Shown here: positions 56,236 through 64,000 of the stretch, in pieces
Layout of the letters: each line of letters opens with the position of its first letter
Position numbering within the stretch: position 1 is the stretch's first letter
Assembly (NCBI RefSeq): GCF_000350225.1
Contig: NW_005179149.1
Span: 1-64,000 of the forward strand
Reading direction: 5' to 3'
From: Chondrus crispus
Taxonomy: Eukaryota > Rhodophyta > Florideophyceae > Gigartinales > Gigartinaceae
DNA length: 64,000 nt
The notes under the pieces: model-generated
Seen by the model: only the letters and a program-made list of their open reading frames with translations
Database searches by the model: none
What the model was told of the DNA's origin: nothing
Made by a program: the position numbers and the translations under genes

Positions 56236-56718
56236 TCAAGTAGAGAACATGTGCACGTAGTTCAGGTGAGACGTGATTGCAGCAGCGTCATTGTAGAGTT
56301 TCATGTCTGTTTGTAGATGAAACAAGGCGCAGAGGATGAGCAATTTCAAATGGACAGAAGTCAGACGACTGGCAACATCAGATGGTGGCACGGTAATTCT
56401 GGAGCAAAGCAGACGGGTTTGCAACTCACCGAAGCCCTCACCCAAGTCAGTGGCGGGAAACGTCTTGCTCTCCGCGACGGTCAAGTCCTGGTTGACAAAC
56501 CCGCGGACCATGACGTTCATGCCGGACTCAATCATGATCTTGGACGGCCTGGAGCGAACGACGTTGACTTTCCCAGCGTCGCCTCCATCGAGGGTCATGG
56601 TGGACTCGCTAACGGCAGACACCTTGCCCGCAACGATCACGGGCTTGTGAAGGAACGAATTTAGCTGCTTAGCCGTGATGAACGGGGACGGCGTTTCGGC
56701 GTTGTTTTCAAGCATCAT
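56236..56718 (-). CDS. Replication protein A 14-kDa subunit (RPA3), one intron
   Basis: RPA3 is the small OB-fold subunit of the RPA heterotrimer, which coats single-stranded DNA. Exon 1 is 56,718-56,430 and exon 2 is 56,306-56,236, about 119 residues, the normal family length. The start MMLENNAETP is followed by OB-fold strands (FLHKPVIVAGKVSAV, MTLDGGDAGKV, SGMNVMVRGFV). The C-terminal helix (FDMKLYNDAAA) pairs with RPA2/RPA1. Intron 56,307-56,429 is 123 bp, a multiple of three, has no stop in this frame, and has GTGAGT...ACAG ends. Without splicing the frame would read through 41 extra residues lacking OB-fold character. It converges with the NEDD1-like gene 125 bp away. Confidence 0.88.
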   Translation of the reverse strand: MMLENNAETPSPFITAKQLNSFLHKPVIVAGKVSAVSESTMTLDGGDAGKVNVVRSRPSKIMIESGMNVMVRGFVNQDLTVAESKTFPATDLGEGFGELQTRLLCSRITVPPSDVASRLTSVHLKLLILCALFHLQTDMKLYNDAAAITSHLNYVHMFST

Positions 56719-57109
56719 GGCGGCAGCGGGTGTGTGTGCAACGGGACAGACTGGCGTGCGATCGAAAGAGGATGTGAGGACGGATGGAGTGAGAGGCGAA
56801 AGAAAGCGTCAAAGCTGAGCAAAGGCTGCCAGTGGTCATTGCCTCGTGCTTCGGCACAACGTCATAGTGGGGGGGTTCAACCTTCTATCTAATTTGGCGG
56901 GAAAGCAATGATGGTTGAATTAAGCTGTTCACAGAGAAAACTTTTAAATGTTTTGAAACCCTTGAGAGAAAGATCCTGGCTCTATGTTTTCGTGTTATTA
57001 AAACATTTTAAAAAAATGTTTTAAACATATATTTAAAATATAAATGTAGGGAAACGAAAAGACGCCGAGGGCTCGGATGGCGGCACACGTGCGCTGTCTC
57101 ATGGCCCCT

Positions 57110-57137
57110 TGCTGGCTAGCCAGCTGGCTAGCCAGCA
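57110..57137. repeat. 28-bp perfect palindrome
   Basis: A self-complementary sequence built from GCTGGCTAGCCAGC units, in the stretch between the Sec14-like gene and RPA3. It lies just beyond the AT-rich run at 56,990-57,050. Confidence 0.85.
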
Positions 57138-57454
57138 CAGCATTGTCACATCATCGATAGAGTCAATATTAGAATCTTTCAAGGATGCTTTTGTTCATGC
57201 CACTTGTTGCGGCATGGACAACGGATAACGCTCCCTCTATTGCAAGTCTTCCGTGTCTCGCCTCGACTCGAATAGACGGAAGCTGGCTTTTCGAAACATT
57301 CGTTCTTTGAACTGAGCGCCAAAATGAAGAGACTCTAAACAAAACACAGCAGTGCCGAGACGCGGCCTTGGCGTTGTGTTCACAAAAATCAATTGCTGAC
57401 TTCAATGAGATAAACGGTTCACATGCACTGTGCAAAACTCGATATAATTCAGTG

Positions 57455-58462
57455 CTACCGATGTCTGGCCTGCACCGCATCTATCCATACTCTCGTATGT
57501 CGTCTATCACTGAGCCTTAACGAACCTCCGTACGCCTGCCCGAGAGACTCCTTCGGGATGAACTTGTGAACCTGTTTGACAGACGTTCCAAAGCAGAGTA
57601 GGTTGTCCTTGGTTTTTTGCTTCATGAAAGGTCTCATTACCTTCAACATTCCTCGCACGTACCAAGGCTCGTGTACTAGATACATACCGCTAGCACGCAG
57701 AGGGTAGCAGTGTTGGCAAAGTTCAAGTGAGAGAAGGTATTGCTGCACGGAGAGGAATCCGAATGTCTTGAGTCTGCAATCCGTCAAGTCGGCAACGATA
57801 ACAAGACCGAAAATTTGTGCCCGAATGTCTAGCATCATAGTCTCCAGCATTGCAAATATAGCTGCTAAGAAGTCTTGCATCCTGTCCCTGCCGATGTCCT
57901 CCAAGTACGGCATCAGAGCCTTGATGTCCATAGACATAACTAACCGCCCCCGCCTGTCTGTCTTCGGTAGGATTTGAAACGAGCCTGAAGAAATGAGATG
58001 CTCCACCATACCAATATCAAACTTCTTGAGCCAAGCATGGTCCATCTGAGCATAGCAGAAATTAACATATTCAGCAAAGGCCAAGTCGACGTTAAACTTC
58101 TTCGCACGAAGAAAGACGATGAGAAAATGGTCGTCGGTTCTTCCAAATTTTGGCGGTGGTCTCACCTCTCCGTTCTCCGCTCTCCTTAGAGGTTGAATCG
58201 CTGTCGACGGTTGTCCGTGCCGTTGCGCATGTGCCAGGGCCTTCATCTTCGCACGGAACGATGCCATTGCTTGTTTCCGCCTTTCGTAGGTCTCCGAAGT
58301 GTAAAGGTACGAGCTTTCTCGTAGCTCTTTCGGCGGTGCGAGAGGGTCCGAGTCATCTCTTGGGTCCTCTTCATATGGCTCTTTTGGCAAAGTCTTGGCG
58401 TTGGACGCAGGTGGATGTGCCGGCATTCCCTTCAAATTGGGCTTGCTTGACGTAAGAGTCAT
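57455..58462 (-). CDS. Sec14-like CRAL-TRIO domain protein
   Basis: CRAL-TRIO proteins bind phosphatidylinositol, phosphatidylcholine or other lipids and often regulate lipid signalling and membrane traffic. The 335-residue single-exon protein has a disordered basic N-terminus (first about 55 residues), a CRAL_TRIO_N helical region (DDHFLIVFLRAKKFNVDLA), and the lipid-binding fold (RGRLVMSMDIKALMP, VIVADLTDCRLKTFGFL, CYPLRASGMYLVHEPWYVR, KESLGQAYGG). The first ATG is at 58,462; two codons earlier a TTG is also in frame. No membrane helix or PH-like addition is present. Ligand cannot be told from the sequence. Confidence 0.88.
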   Translation of the reverse strand: MTLTSSKPNLKGMPAHPPASNAKTLPKEPYEEDPRDDSDPLAPPKELRESSYLYTSETYERRKQAMASFRAKMKALAHAQRHGQPSTAIQPLRRAENGEVRPPPKFGRTDDHFLIVFLRAKKFNVDLAFAEYVNFCYAQMDHAWLKKFDIGMVEHLISSGSFQILPKTDRRGRLVMSMDIKALMPYLEDIGRDRMQDFLAAIFAMLETMMLDIRAQIFGLVIVADLTDCRLKTFGFLSVQQYLLSLELCQHCYPLRASGMYLVHEPWYVRGMLKVMRPFMKQKTKDNLLCFGTSVKQVHKFIPKESLGQAYGGSLRLSDRRHTRVWIDAVQARHR

Positions 58463-58468
58463 GAGCAA

Positions 58469-59379
58469 TGCGACCCACAGTTAGTGTTTAAGTTGCAAGC
58501 GTGTGTGTAGGTGGTAATGGAGGGAAGGGTATATCACAGAGGGGGTCAAATGTGCTTGAGGAAGGGTAAGGCGAAGTGGGTGATAGAATCTGAAGCGGGG
58601 TTGCGACTGCTCACCAACGGACATCAACGGGATTCTTTGAGGGGAGAAGCATTGTAAGAGCGAGAGGTCATTCTCAATTAAATATAATTCATCTGACCGG
58701 GCAGATTGTCCAGTCAGTTGGTCAGCCGCGTTGGCGGGTGGTTTATGAATGCCATAGGTTGGATGAGCCGAAAAGGGAATATGTGGTGCCGTATGAGTGT
58801 GGGGCGGGCGTGCGGCTGGCGCAGGCACCAGGTGGTGTGCTACGTAGGAGGTCTGGTTCTGGGGCGTGAAAGCGTGTGGGAATCGGTATTCCAGTGGCGG
58901 TGTTTTGAAGAGGAGTGACAAGCTGCACGAGAGTGGGGGAATGAAGCAGGGCAACAAACTTAGGTGGAGGATGCTCTAATCGACCACTCTGGTCGATGCT
59001 ATAGGCTGGGGCGAAGGCTCCCAACTCTGCCCGGCGTGTATTTAGGTATTGCATCACAGGTGATGGAAAGATAGTGGCCGTTCAGTCTAGAAATCGAGGC
59101 CATGGGGTGAAGAATGCTGAGGTCGTCCCTATTTTTGTCGCGGCATGTCGTCAAGAAAACTGTTTAAAAACTCCTCACTGTAATTGTACAACACATGTAA
59201 CTGGGCAACTGGGCGTTGCCGAAATTGGCCATCTCTTTTTCACCTCACTAACCTTTTACAGTATAAGCAACACTTACAGCAAGGAATACAGTGTTGTATT
59301 CGGTACAGGACCTGCGCTGTGACAGTATTCGCCAGAGCAAATGCTTTACAGTAGCTGCAAGGGATCTCATACTGTACCT
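58469..59379. other. Upstream region of the Sec14-like gene, no supported gene
   Basis: The minus-strand frame at 58,481-58,957 is Pro/His/Leu-biased with no homology signal. Nothing else was recognised. Confidence 0.4.
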
Positions 59380-59443
59380 GATGTTTTGCAAATGGACGGA
59401 CGATGTAACATGTTACGCATCGTCCATCCATTTGCAAAACATC
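59380..59443. repeat. Inverted repeat, 26-bp arms
   Basis: Arms 59,380-59,405 and 59,418-59,443 match in 25 of 26 positions, with a 12-bp centre that contains the palindrome TAACATGTTA. Confidence 0.85.
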
Positions 59444-59808
59444 ACCTTCGTTCCGTAGCGAAGCCTGTAAAGTAGAGGCTGAGTTGAGCCCTTTTGGTGA
59501 TCACGCATGGCGTCCCGCAATTTCAATATCTACGGTACCCTTGGTACTGCATGCATCGGCAAGCTTGAAGCTGCTGTGTTGCTCTTTCACGTACCAGTGC
59601 GGTCGCCTGCCTCCCCCTATTGCGTGCATGCACTCTACGCAGGAATGGCGAATTTTAAATCCCAGGCATCTGATCTCTCCATTCCTCACTCGCGTACACA
59701 ACAGTACTAGGCCACTGCACATCGCACTTTCGTCTCAGAGAATTGTGTCCCTACATCACAGTGCTCGGCATTAAGATGCAGTGCAGTGTCTCGATAGATA
59801 GATAGATA

Positions 59809-59937
59809 GTGTCCGGCTCGGTACGTAGGGCTCCTTCCTGGGAAGTAGGATCCCTCCTATGTGTCCGGCACGGTACGTAGGACTCCTTCCTGGGAAGTAG
59901 GATCCCTCCTACGTACCGTGCCGGACACTATCTATAG
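59809..59937. repeat. Two 52-bp direct copies inside a larger inverted repeat
   Basis: Copies at 59,809-59,860 and 59,861-59,912 begin GTGTCCGGC(T/A)CGGTACGTAGG. Each holds an imperfect internal hairpin (GGACTCCTTCC...GGAAGTAGGATCC). The right side (CCTACGTACCGTGCCGGACA, 59,908-59,927) is the inverse of the start of each copy. A GATA tetranucleotide run precedes it. Confidence 0.8.
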
Positions 59938-59943
59938 TACTTA

Positions 59944-59977
59944 GGATTTTTTGAGTTGGGACCAACTCAAAAAATCC
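59944..59977. repeat. Hairpin with 16-bp perfect arms
   Basis: Arms GGATTTTTTGAGTTGG and its inverse are separated by two bases. Confidence 0.9.
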
Positions 59978-60165
59978 CACGTACTGTACGTACAGTTCGC
60001 TGTTGATGGAGGACAGCGTCGCGTTCGCTCCTAGCCAACCAACCGTATGCGGCCACGCTCCACACGTACAGCCAACGCGGGAATCTGTAGCTCCGACTAG
60101 CTCGAGACAACTGCCTTGAGCCCTCAGAGACGGACATTTATTCCCGTGTCTGCCGCATAAAGACG

Positions 60166-60194
60166 GGGGCATGTTAAGAGTCTTAACATGCCCC
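60166..60194. repeat. Hairpin with 14-bp perfect arms
   Basis: Arms GGGGCATGTTAAGA and its inverse are separated by one base (60,180). Confidence 0.9.
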
Positions 60195-60356
60195 GTTTTG
60201 CTGCGGTTTGCTTTGCTTTGCCCAAAGAAGTGATTTGGCGTGCTATGAGTGGCTCCTACGTTTTAATTTATGTGTTTAAGAAAAGCAAGGGCTTAAGAGG
60301 CATTCGGTATTTGTTAAGAATTTAAAAGTATTCCTTGCAAAACCGGGCAAGGCAAA

Positions 60357-60415
60357 GCAAAAACCAGCCTGTTAAGACACGCCCTAAGGGCGTGTCTTAA
60401 CAGGCTGGTTTTTGC
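60357..60415. repeat. Hairpin with 29-bp perfect arms
   Basis: Arms 60,357-60,385 and 60,387-60,415 are exact inverses around a single base. The arms contain a second copy of the TTAAGACA/GTTAAGA motif seen in the previous hairpin. Confidence 0.9.
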
Positions 60416-61813
60416 ATTATCCATGTCAAAACTTGCTTGTGCCACGCGGTCCCGTCTTCAGCGCACATCGTTTCTTACAGTAGTATTGTACTTTGGAGAA
60501 AGATAAACTACACACACAAGAAAAACGGTCATACCTCCAGCCACCTTTGGCAATGATTGACGATGCTGTTTGTTTTATCATGCATCATCCTTGAGGAGCG
60601 CAAAAACCAGCCGAATAATCTTATAAGACTCGTCTTCGACTGCGTCCAGACTTGCATGCGAGGCGAAGGTAGTCCGCTCCTGATGTTAGTATCACTTCGT
60701 GGCATTTGGATTTGCAGTCATCCTTCCGGTGTCCTGTCCGTAGTCGCATTTCCCGACTTCACAGAGATGATGACAACTTTCTTCTGCTTCGCACCGCACA
60801 ACACAGTGATCGAAAACATGATATGGCAGAAACAGCATTGCTTCCCGAAACAACAAATGGTCCTCGAACTGCATTTAATTCATGTTTTTGACGGCGACAT
60901 CGATTCATACCGTAGATTGTGGTTGCCATACTGTTCAGCAATGCAGTTCAATATAAGTTCTTATCGTCTCCTCACGCGTCGGGAATTTGTAATTTGAGCT
61001 CGAAAAACTTGATACCTATTCGCGTTCTAATAGAGAAAGGGTGTTGGGGGAAGTACTCTACGATATGCAGCTGTAGATTTAAATGCAGACTTCACGTGTG
61101 CGGTCCGTTTTGAGTTTAACCCGTGCATGCTGAAAACTGACCATTGCGCACTCGCAAGGACAGTAAACTTCAGTGATGAAAGCGGAAGGAGTGTACGGTA
61201 GATCTGACAGGATGTCAATACCGCACGTAAATTGTCTTCGCCACAACCTTATTGTTGCTAAGAAGCGTCCGCATGGCTTTATCATGCTCCATGTTGCAAT
61301 CCCAGATATCATGTTCGGTAAGAAAGTACAGCAAGAAAAGACGATGAAGCCGCTGGAGACCGCCGATCTGATGAGGATTAGAGGGACAGTGAGGTGCAGT
61401 GAGCTGCGAAATCTTCTTGGGCAATAAATATGTTTTTTTTTATTAGAAAAGGAGAAGATCCATTCTCCCCAGCAAGTATCTGATGCGCCATGCGTCTGTG
61501 CGCAGCCACCTGATTGGAAGTTAATCGCTTCCTGCACTCAAGGATCTTTTGCTGCCTCAGCGCGATTTCAACCCAAATGCCCACGGCGATGCACATCCGC
61601 CCGACTAACTGCCGCTCATGTTCTAATCCGATTCTTCCCTGCGTTCTCGGATTGCCGCTTTTATCCGATTCTAGGAGCTCGAACAGAGACTTATTTAAGG
61701 CGCTTCAAACGATTCCAAGCCCAGCTTCCCCGATTATGGCCTGAGCAGTTCGACGACATCCATCTTTTGAGAATCAAGGGTTTCCAGCTGAAAAACAGCT
61801 CCTCTCGCACGAT
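60416..61813. other. Intergenic stretch upstream of the SMUG1-type gene
   Basis: Frames at 60,563-60,997 and 61,173-61,427 (plus) are open for 144 and 84 codons but show no recognisable domain and are not called. Only a pyrimidine-poor T-run lies near 61,432-61,444. Confidence 0.35.
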
Positions 61814-62895
61814 ATGAGCCCTTGCTTCGTAAACATACAACCAGTTCATGACGACACTGCCACTAACACGATGAGTTCAGCCAAAAGACTTGCTGAGCGT
61901 GCGCGAAAAGCCAGAGGGGAAGGAGACCCTCGGCAAGCCAGGAAGCGGCACAAAGGGGAAAAATCTGATGGCATCAGGGATGCTCCACCCCCTGGTATTG
62001 CCGAAAGAGTCCTCGCAGCTGAACGCCGCATGAGCCATAGGCTTAGCCATGACCTTTGGTATGAAGACCCTATCGCATGCACCTACAACCCCCTGGTGTA
62101 TGCCAGTGAAGCGCATGAATGGTCAGTAAGAGCGAAACCCGAACCTAAAAATCATTCTGTCCACGTCCTTCTGCTTACGTTGGTGAGCACCCGCAATAGT
62201 CTCTAACATCCTCCTGATTCATTGACCATCCTCACAGGTACACAAAAAAGTTTGCCAACTCACGGAAGGAAATCTTGCTTGTCGGTTTGAACCCAGAGCC
62301 CCTTGGTATGGGACAGACTGGAATACCCTTTGGAGACATATCCGTTGTGCGCGACTGGATGGGTTTACCAGAAACTGTCAGCATAAAAAAGCCAGAAAAT
62401 GAACATCCGAAGCGCCCTGTGACAGGGTTAGAAGAGCCTCTCACGGATACAAGCGGTCATCGACTCTGGAATGAGTGGGCGAGGGCCACACACGGCGAGA
62501 ATCCAGAAGCTTTTTTCGAACGCTTCTTTGTTTATACATACTGCCCACTGATGTTTCTGCGCAAATCCGGAAAGCTTATCTCACCAAATATGATCCATCC
62601 ATATGAGCGCCTCAAAGTCAGTGAGATATGCGACGAGGCGTTGCGCGCAGTCGTGGCGGCATTACGCCCTAGGATGGTCGTAGGCATAGGAGGATGGCCA
62701 ATGGAGAGGTCTCGATTTGCGCTCAAGGATTTTGTCAAGAAGGGCATGGTGATTGGCTCGCTTATGCATCCTAATCCTTCCTCATCTCTTGCAAACCCGG
62801 GATGGGCGGAAAAGACAAAGAAAAGGGTCCAAGAACTTATTGCCGAGATGATGGCGACGGAAGATGTGTGGGTCAAGTTGAACACACGGCCATGA
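61814..62895 (+). CDS. SMUG1-type uracil-DNA glycosylase, one intron
   Basis: SMUG1 removes uracil and oxidised pyrimidines from DNA as the first step of base excision repair. Exon 1 is 61,814-62,121 and exon 2 is 62,238-62,895, about 321 residues. Intron 62,122-62,237 (GTCAGT...ACAG) splits a Trp codon; a better-looking donor at 62,125 would put exon 2 out of frame. Motif 1 is GLNPEPLGMGQTGIPFGDIS (human-type GMNPGPFGMAQ, catalytic Asn kept); motif 2 is LMHPNPSSSLANPGW (the HPSPR-like loop with its His). YNPLVYASEAHEW precedes the intron. The start could instead be ATG 61,871, which gives a Lys/Arg-rich N-terminus (RKARGEG, RKRHKGEK) resembling a nuclear signal. Confidence 0.9.
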
Positions 62896-63597
62896 TGTCA
62901 ACTTGAACGACCTGACCAAACTCTGCGATGTTTCGGTAAGTTGAATGAGCGGCCCTGAGGTCTAATTAACGGATTGACCAAACCGCACCACTTAGCTGTG
63001 GCGAGGGAGGTAGCAGTACTCGCTCGGGAAAAAGAGTGCGGGATTAACTGAAGAGGTTGCTCACTTCGCAACGGCCGTCTCTTGCTATGAAACCCTGCTT
63101 GACTTTTCACCCTGCGCACCTGCGTTTACCGGCAACATATGCGGACGATTCACTGCTTTGTTTCATGTTTCAAGCAGTCACGACACACAGAAGCGCAGTG
63201 AAAACTAGTGGACCGTCTTCGTTGCCGACGTCGTGAGGGTAATGAACCAGAAGGCGAACCAGACTGATGATCGAAGCTGGGATGGCCTTCAACACTTTGA
63301 TTGATTCCCGGCATGACAAAAGGAGAGCTCGTTTCAAATTTGCGCTGGATTTACATTTGACGTAAACGCAATGAACGACAACGCTATTTCCTTCAATATC
63401 CTTGAATTCAGTGCGAGTTCTCTCTAAGTGCTAGAATTTTAAAGCAGGTCCATCCAGTAAAACTTGTTCTGACGCACTATCAGCGAGTAAAGATTCACGC
63501 TATTGCCTTTCTGACCGGGGTCCGTACTCAAATGAGGACTGCCCTTTTTTGCAAATATATATACATATCACGTAATTCGCGACTCAACGGGCCGTTC
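62896..63597. other. Intergenic stretch, no supported gene
   Basis: No frame longer than about 70 codons; nothing recognised. Confidence 0.5.
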
Positions 63598-63599
63598 TA

Positions 63600-63822
63600 G
63601 TGTCTATCGGACCGTTAGTCCTCATATGAGGACAAATGTTATTTTATTTTTTCTAGACAACACAACTCACGATTTCACTTACGTTTTTTTTTAAACCAGA
63701 AGGCCATCACCACAGATAAAGCATTCGCTTGTCGATTCTAGTGAAAGCCAACTCGTTGATGCACATGAAGGTGTTCAAAAGAAAAAAATCGGCTTAGAGG
63801 AAGCATTTTTCTTAAGCTAATC
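63600..63822 (+). repeat. Terminus of a CCTCATATGAGG-family element (second subtype)
   Basis: After TA at 63,598-63,599 the end reads GTGTCTATCGGACCGTTAGT, then the palindrome (63,620-63,631). It matches the inverse of 30,465-30,677. The opposite end was not found before the next terminus at 63,932. Confidence 0.65.
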
Positions 63823-63931
63823 TTATACAGGGGGGTCGCGATATAGTGCCATCTTTGTTAGTGCCAGCTCCGATATAGTGCTACCCTTCTAGGGGTGGCA
63901 CGAATTTTGAGCCAAAAACGAAGGGTCTCCA

Positions 63932-64000
63932 GTGTCTAGGTGACAAATGACCTCATATGAGGCCATTTGACCTCATATGAGGTCACTTTTCAACTTATTT
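63932..64000 (+). mobile_element. Left end of another CCTCATATGAGG transposon, continues beyond the window
   Basis: Starts GTGTCTAGGTGACAAATGAC, the same as the left end at 37,457. It carries two palindromes (63,951-63,962 and 63,971-63,982), then CACTTTTCAACTTATTT as in the 37.46-kb copy. Confidence 0.7.

Noticed and set aside
57169..57480. 103-residue minus-strand frame overlapping the end of the Sec14-like gene
   Set aside because: Out of frame with the gene and no recognisable content; probably 3' untranslated sequence.
58481..58957. 158-residue minus-strand frame upstream of the Sec14-like gene
   Set aside because: Pro/Leu/His-biased with no domain; most likely the gene's upstream region.
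60563..61427. Two open frames of 144 and 84 codons before the SMUG1-type gene
   Set aside because: No domain, no clear coding composition; the hairpin-rich neighbourhood makes chance frames likely.
62122..62206. Alternative splice donor GTAAGA at 62,125 in the SMUG1-type gene
   Set aside because: It looks closer to consensus but puts exon 2 out of frame and destroys the GLNPEPLG motif; GTCAGT at 62,122 keeps the frame.

Overview
This is a window of eukaryotic nuclear DNA. The identified genes are long, mostly uninterrupted ORFs with zero or one short GT-AG intron (116-185 bp). They encode eukaryote-type proteins: cytosolic/plastid-type transketolase, a NEDD1-like WD40 protein, RPA3, a Sec14-like protein and a SMUG1-type uracil-DNA glycosylase. 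Intron-poor genes embedded in large blocks of LTR retrotransposons would fit a florideophyte red alga such as Chondrus, but that assignment is an inference from gene style, not a sequence match.

Layout. 1-22.3 kb is a nested block of decayed Ty3/gypsy (chromovirus) retrotransposons. Elements C, A, B and E lie on the minus strand and element D on the plus strand. All use nearly the same tRNA primer-binding site. A and B carry gag, protease, RT-RNase H, integrase and a C-terminal chromodomain. C, D and E are gag-plus-LTR fragments. 22.3-30 kb is gene-poor: one unrecognised 149-aa ORF and a decayed coding remnant (24.2-26.1 kb), an 85-bp direct repeat, and a 623-bp MITE with TTA target duplication. 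30.5-39.7 kb is a block of other transposons: an element terminus, a dead pogo-type (DDE_1) transposase, a tyrosine-recombinase retrotransposon of the DIRS/PAT class, and a DDE_4-type DNA transposon bounded by termini carrying the palindrome CCTCATATGAGG. 39.8-46 kb is a segment between two copies of a ~77-bp direct repeat. It holds an intact 496-aa unknown protein, minisatellites, a GC-rich tract with a mitochondrial-carrier-like fragment, and a broken PIF/Harbinger transposase.

47.4-62.9 kb is the gene-bearing part: transketolase (+, one intron), NEDD1-like (+), RPA3 (-, one in-frame intron), Sec14-like (-) and SMUG1 (+, one intron). NEDD1 and RPA3 converge with 125 bp between their stops. 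An internally deleted relative of the CCTCATATGAGG transposon lies at 52.5-53.0 kb. A cluster of near-perfect hairpins lies between the Sec14-like gene and SMUG1 (59.4-60.4 kb). The last 400 bp hold two more CCTCATATGAGG termini.

The most unusual material is the CCTCATATGAGG transposon family (one long copy, one deletion derivative, three further termini), the tyrosine-recombinase retroelement, and the hairpin cluster. Positions of exon junctions, LTR ends and frameshifts were worked out by hand and are approximate to a few bases where stated.
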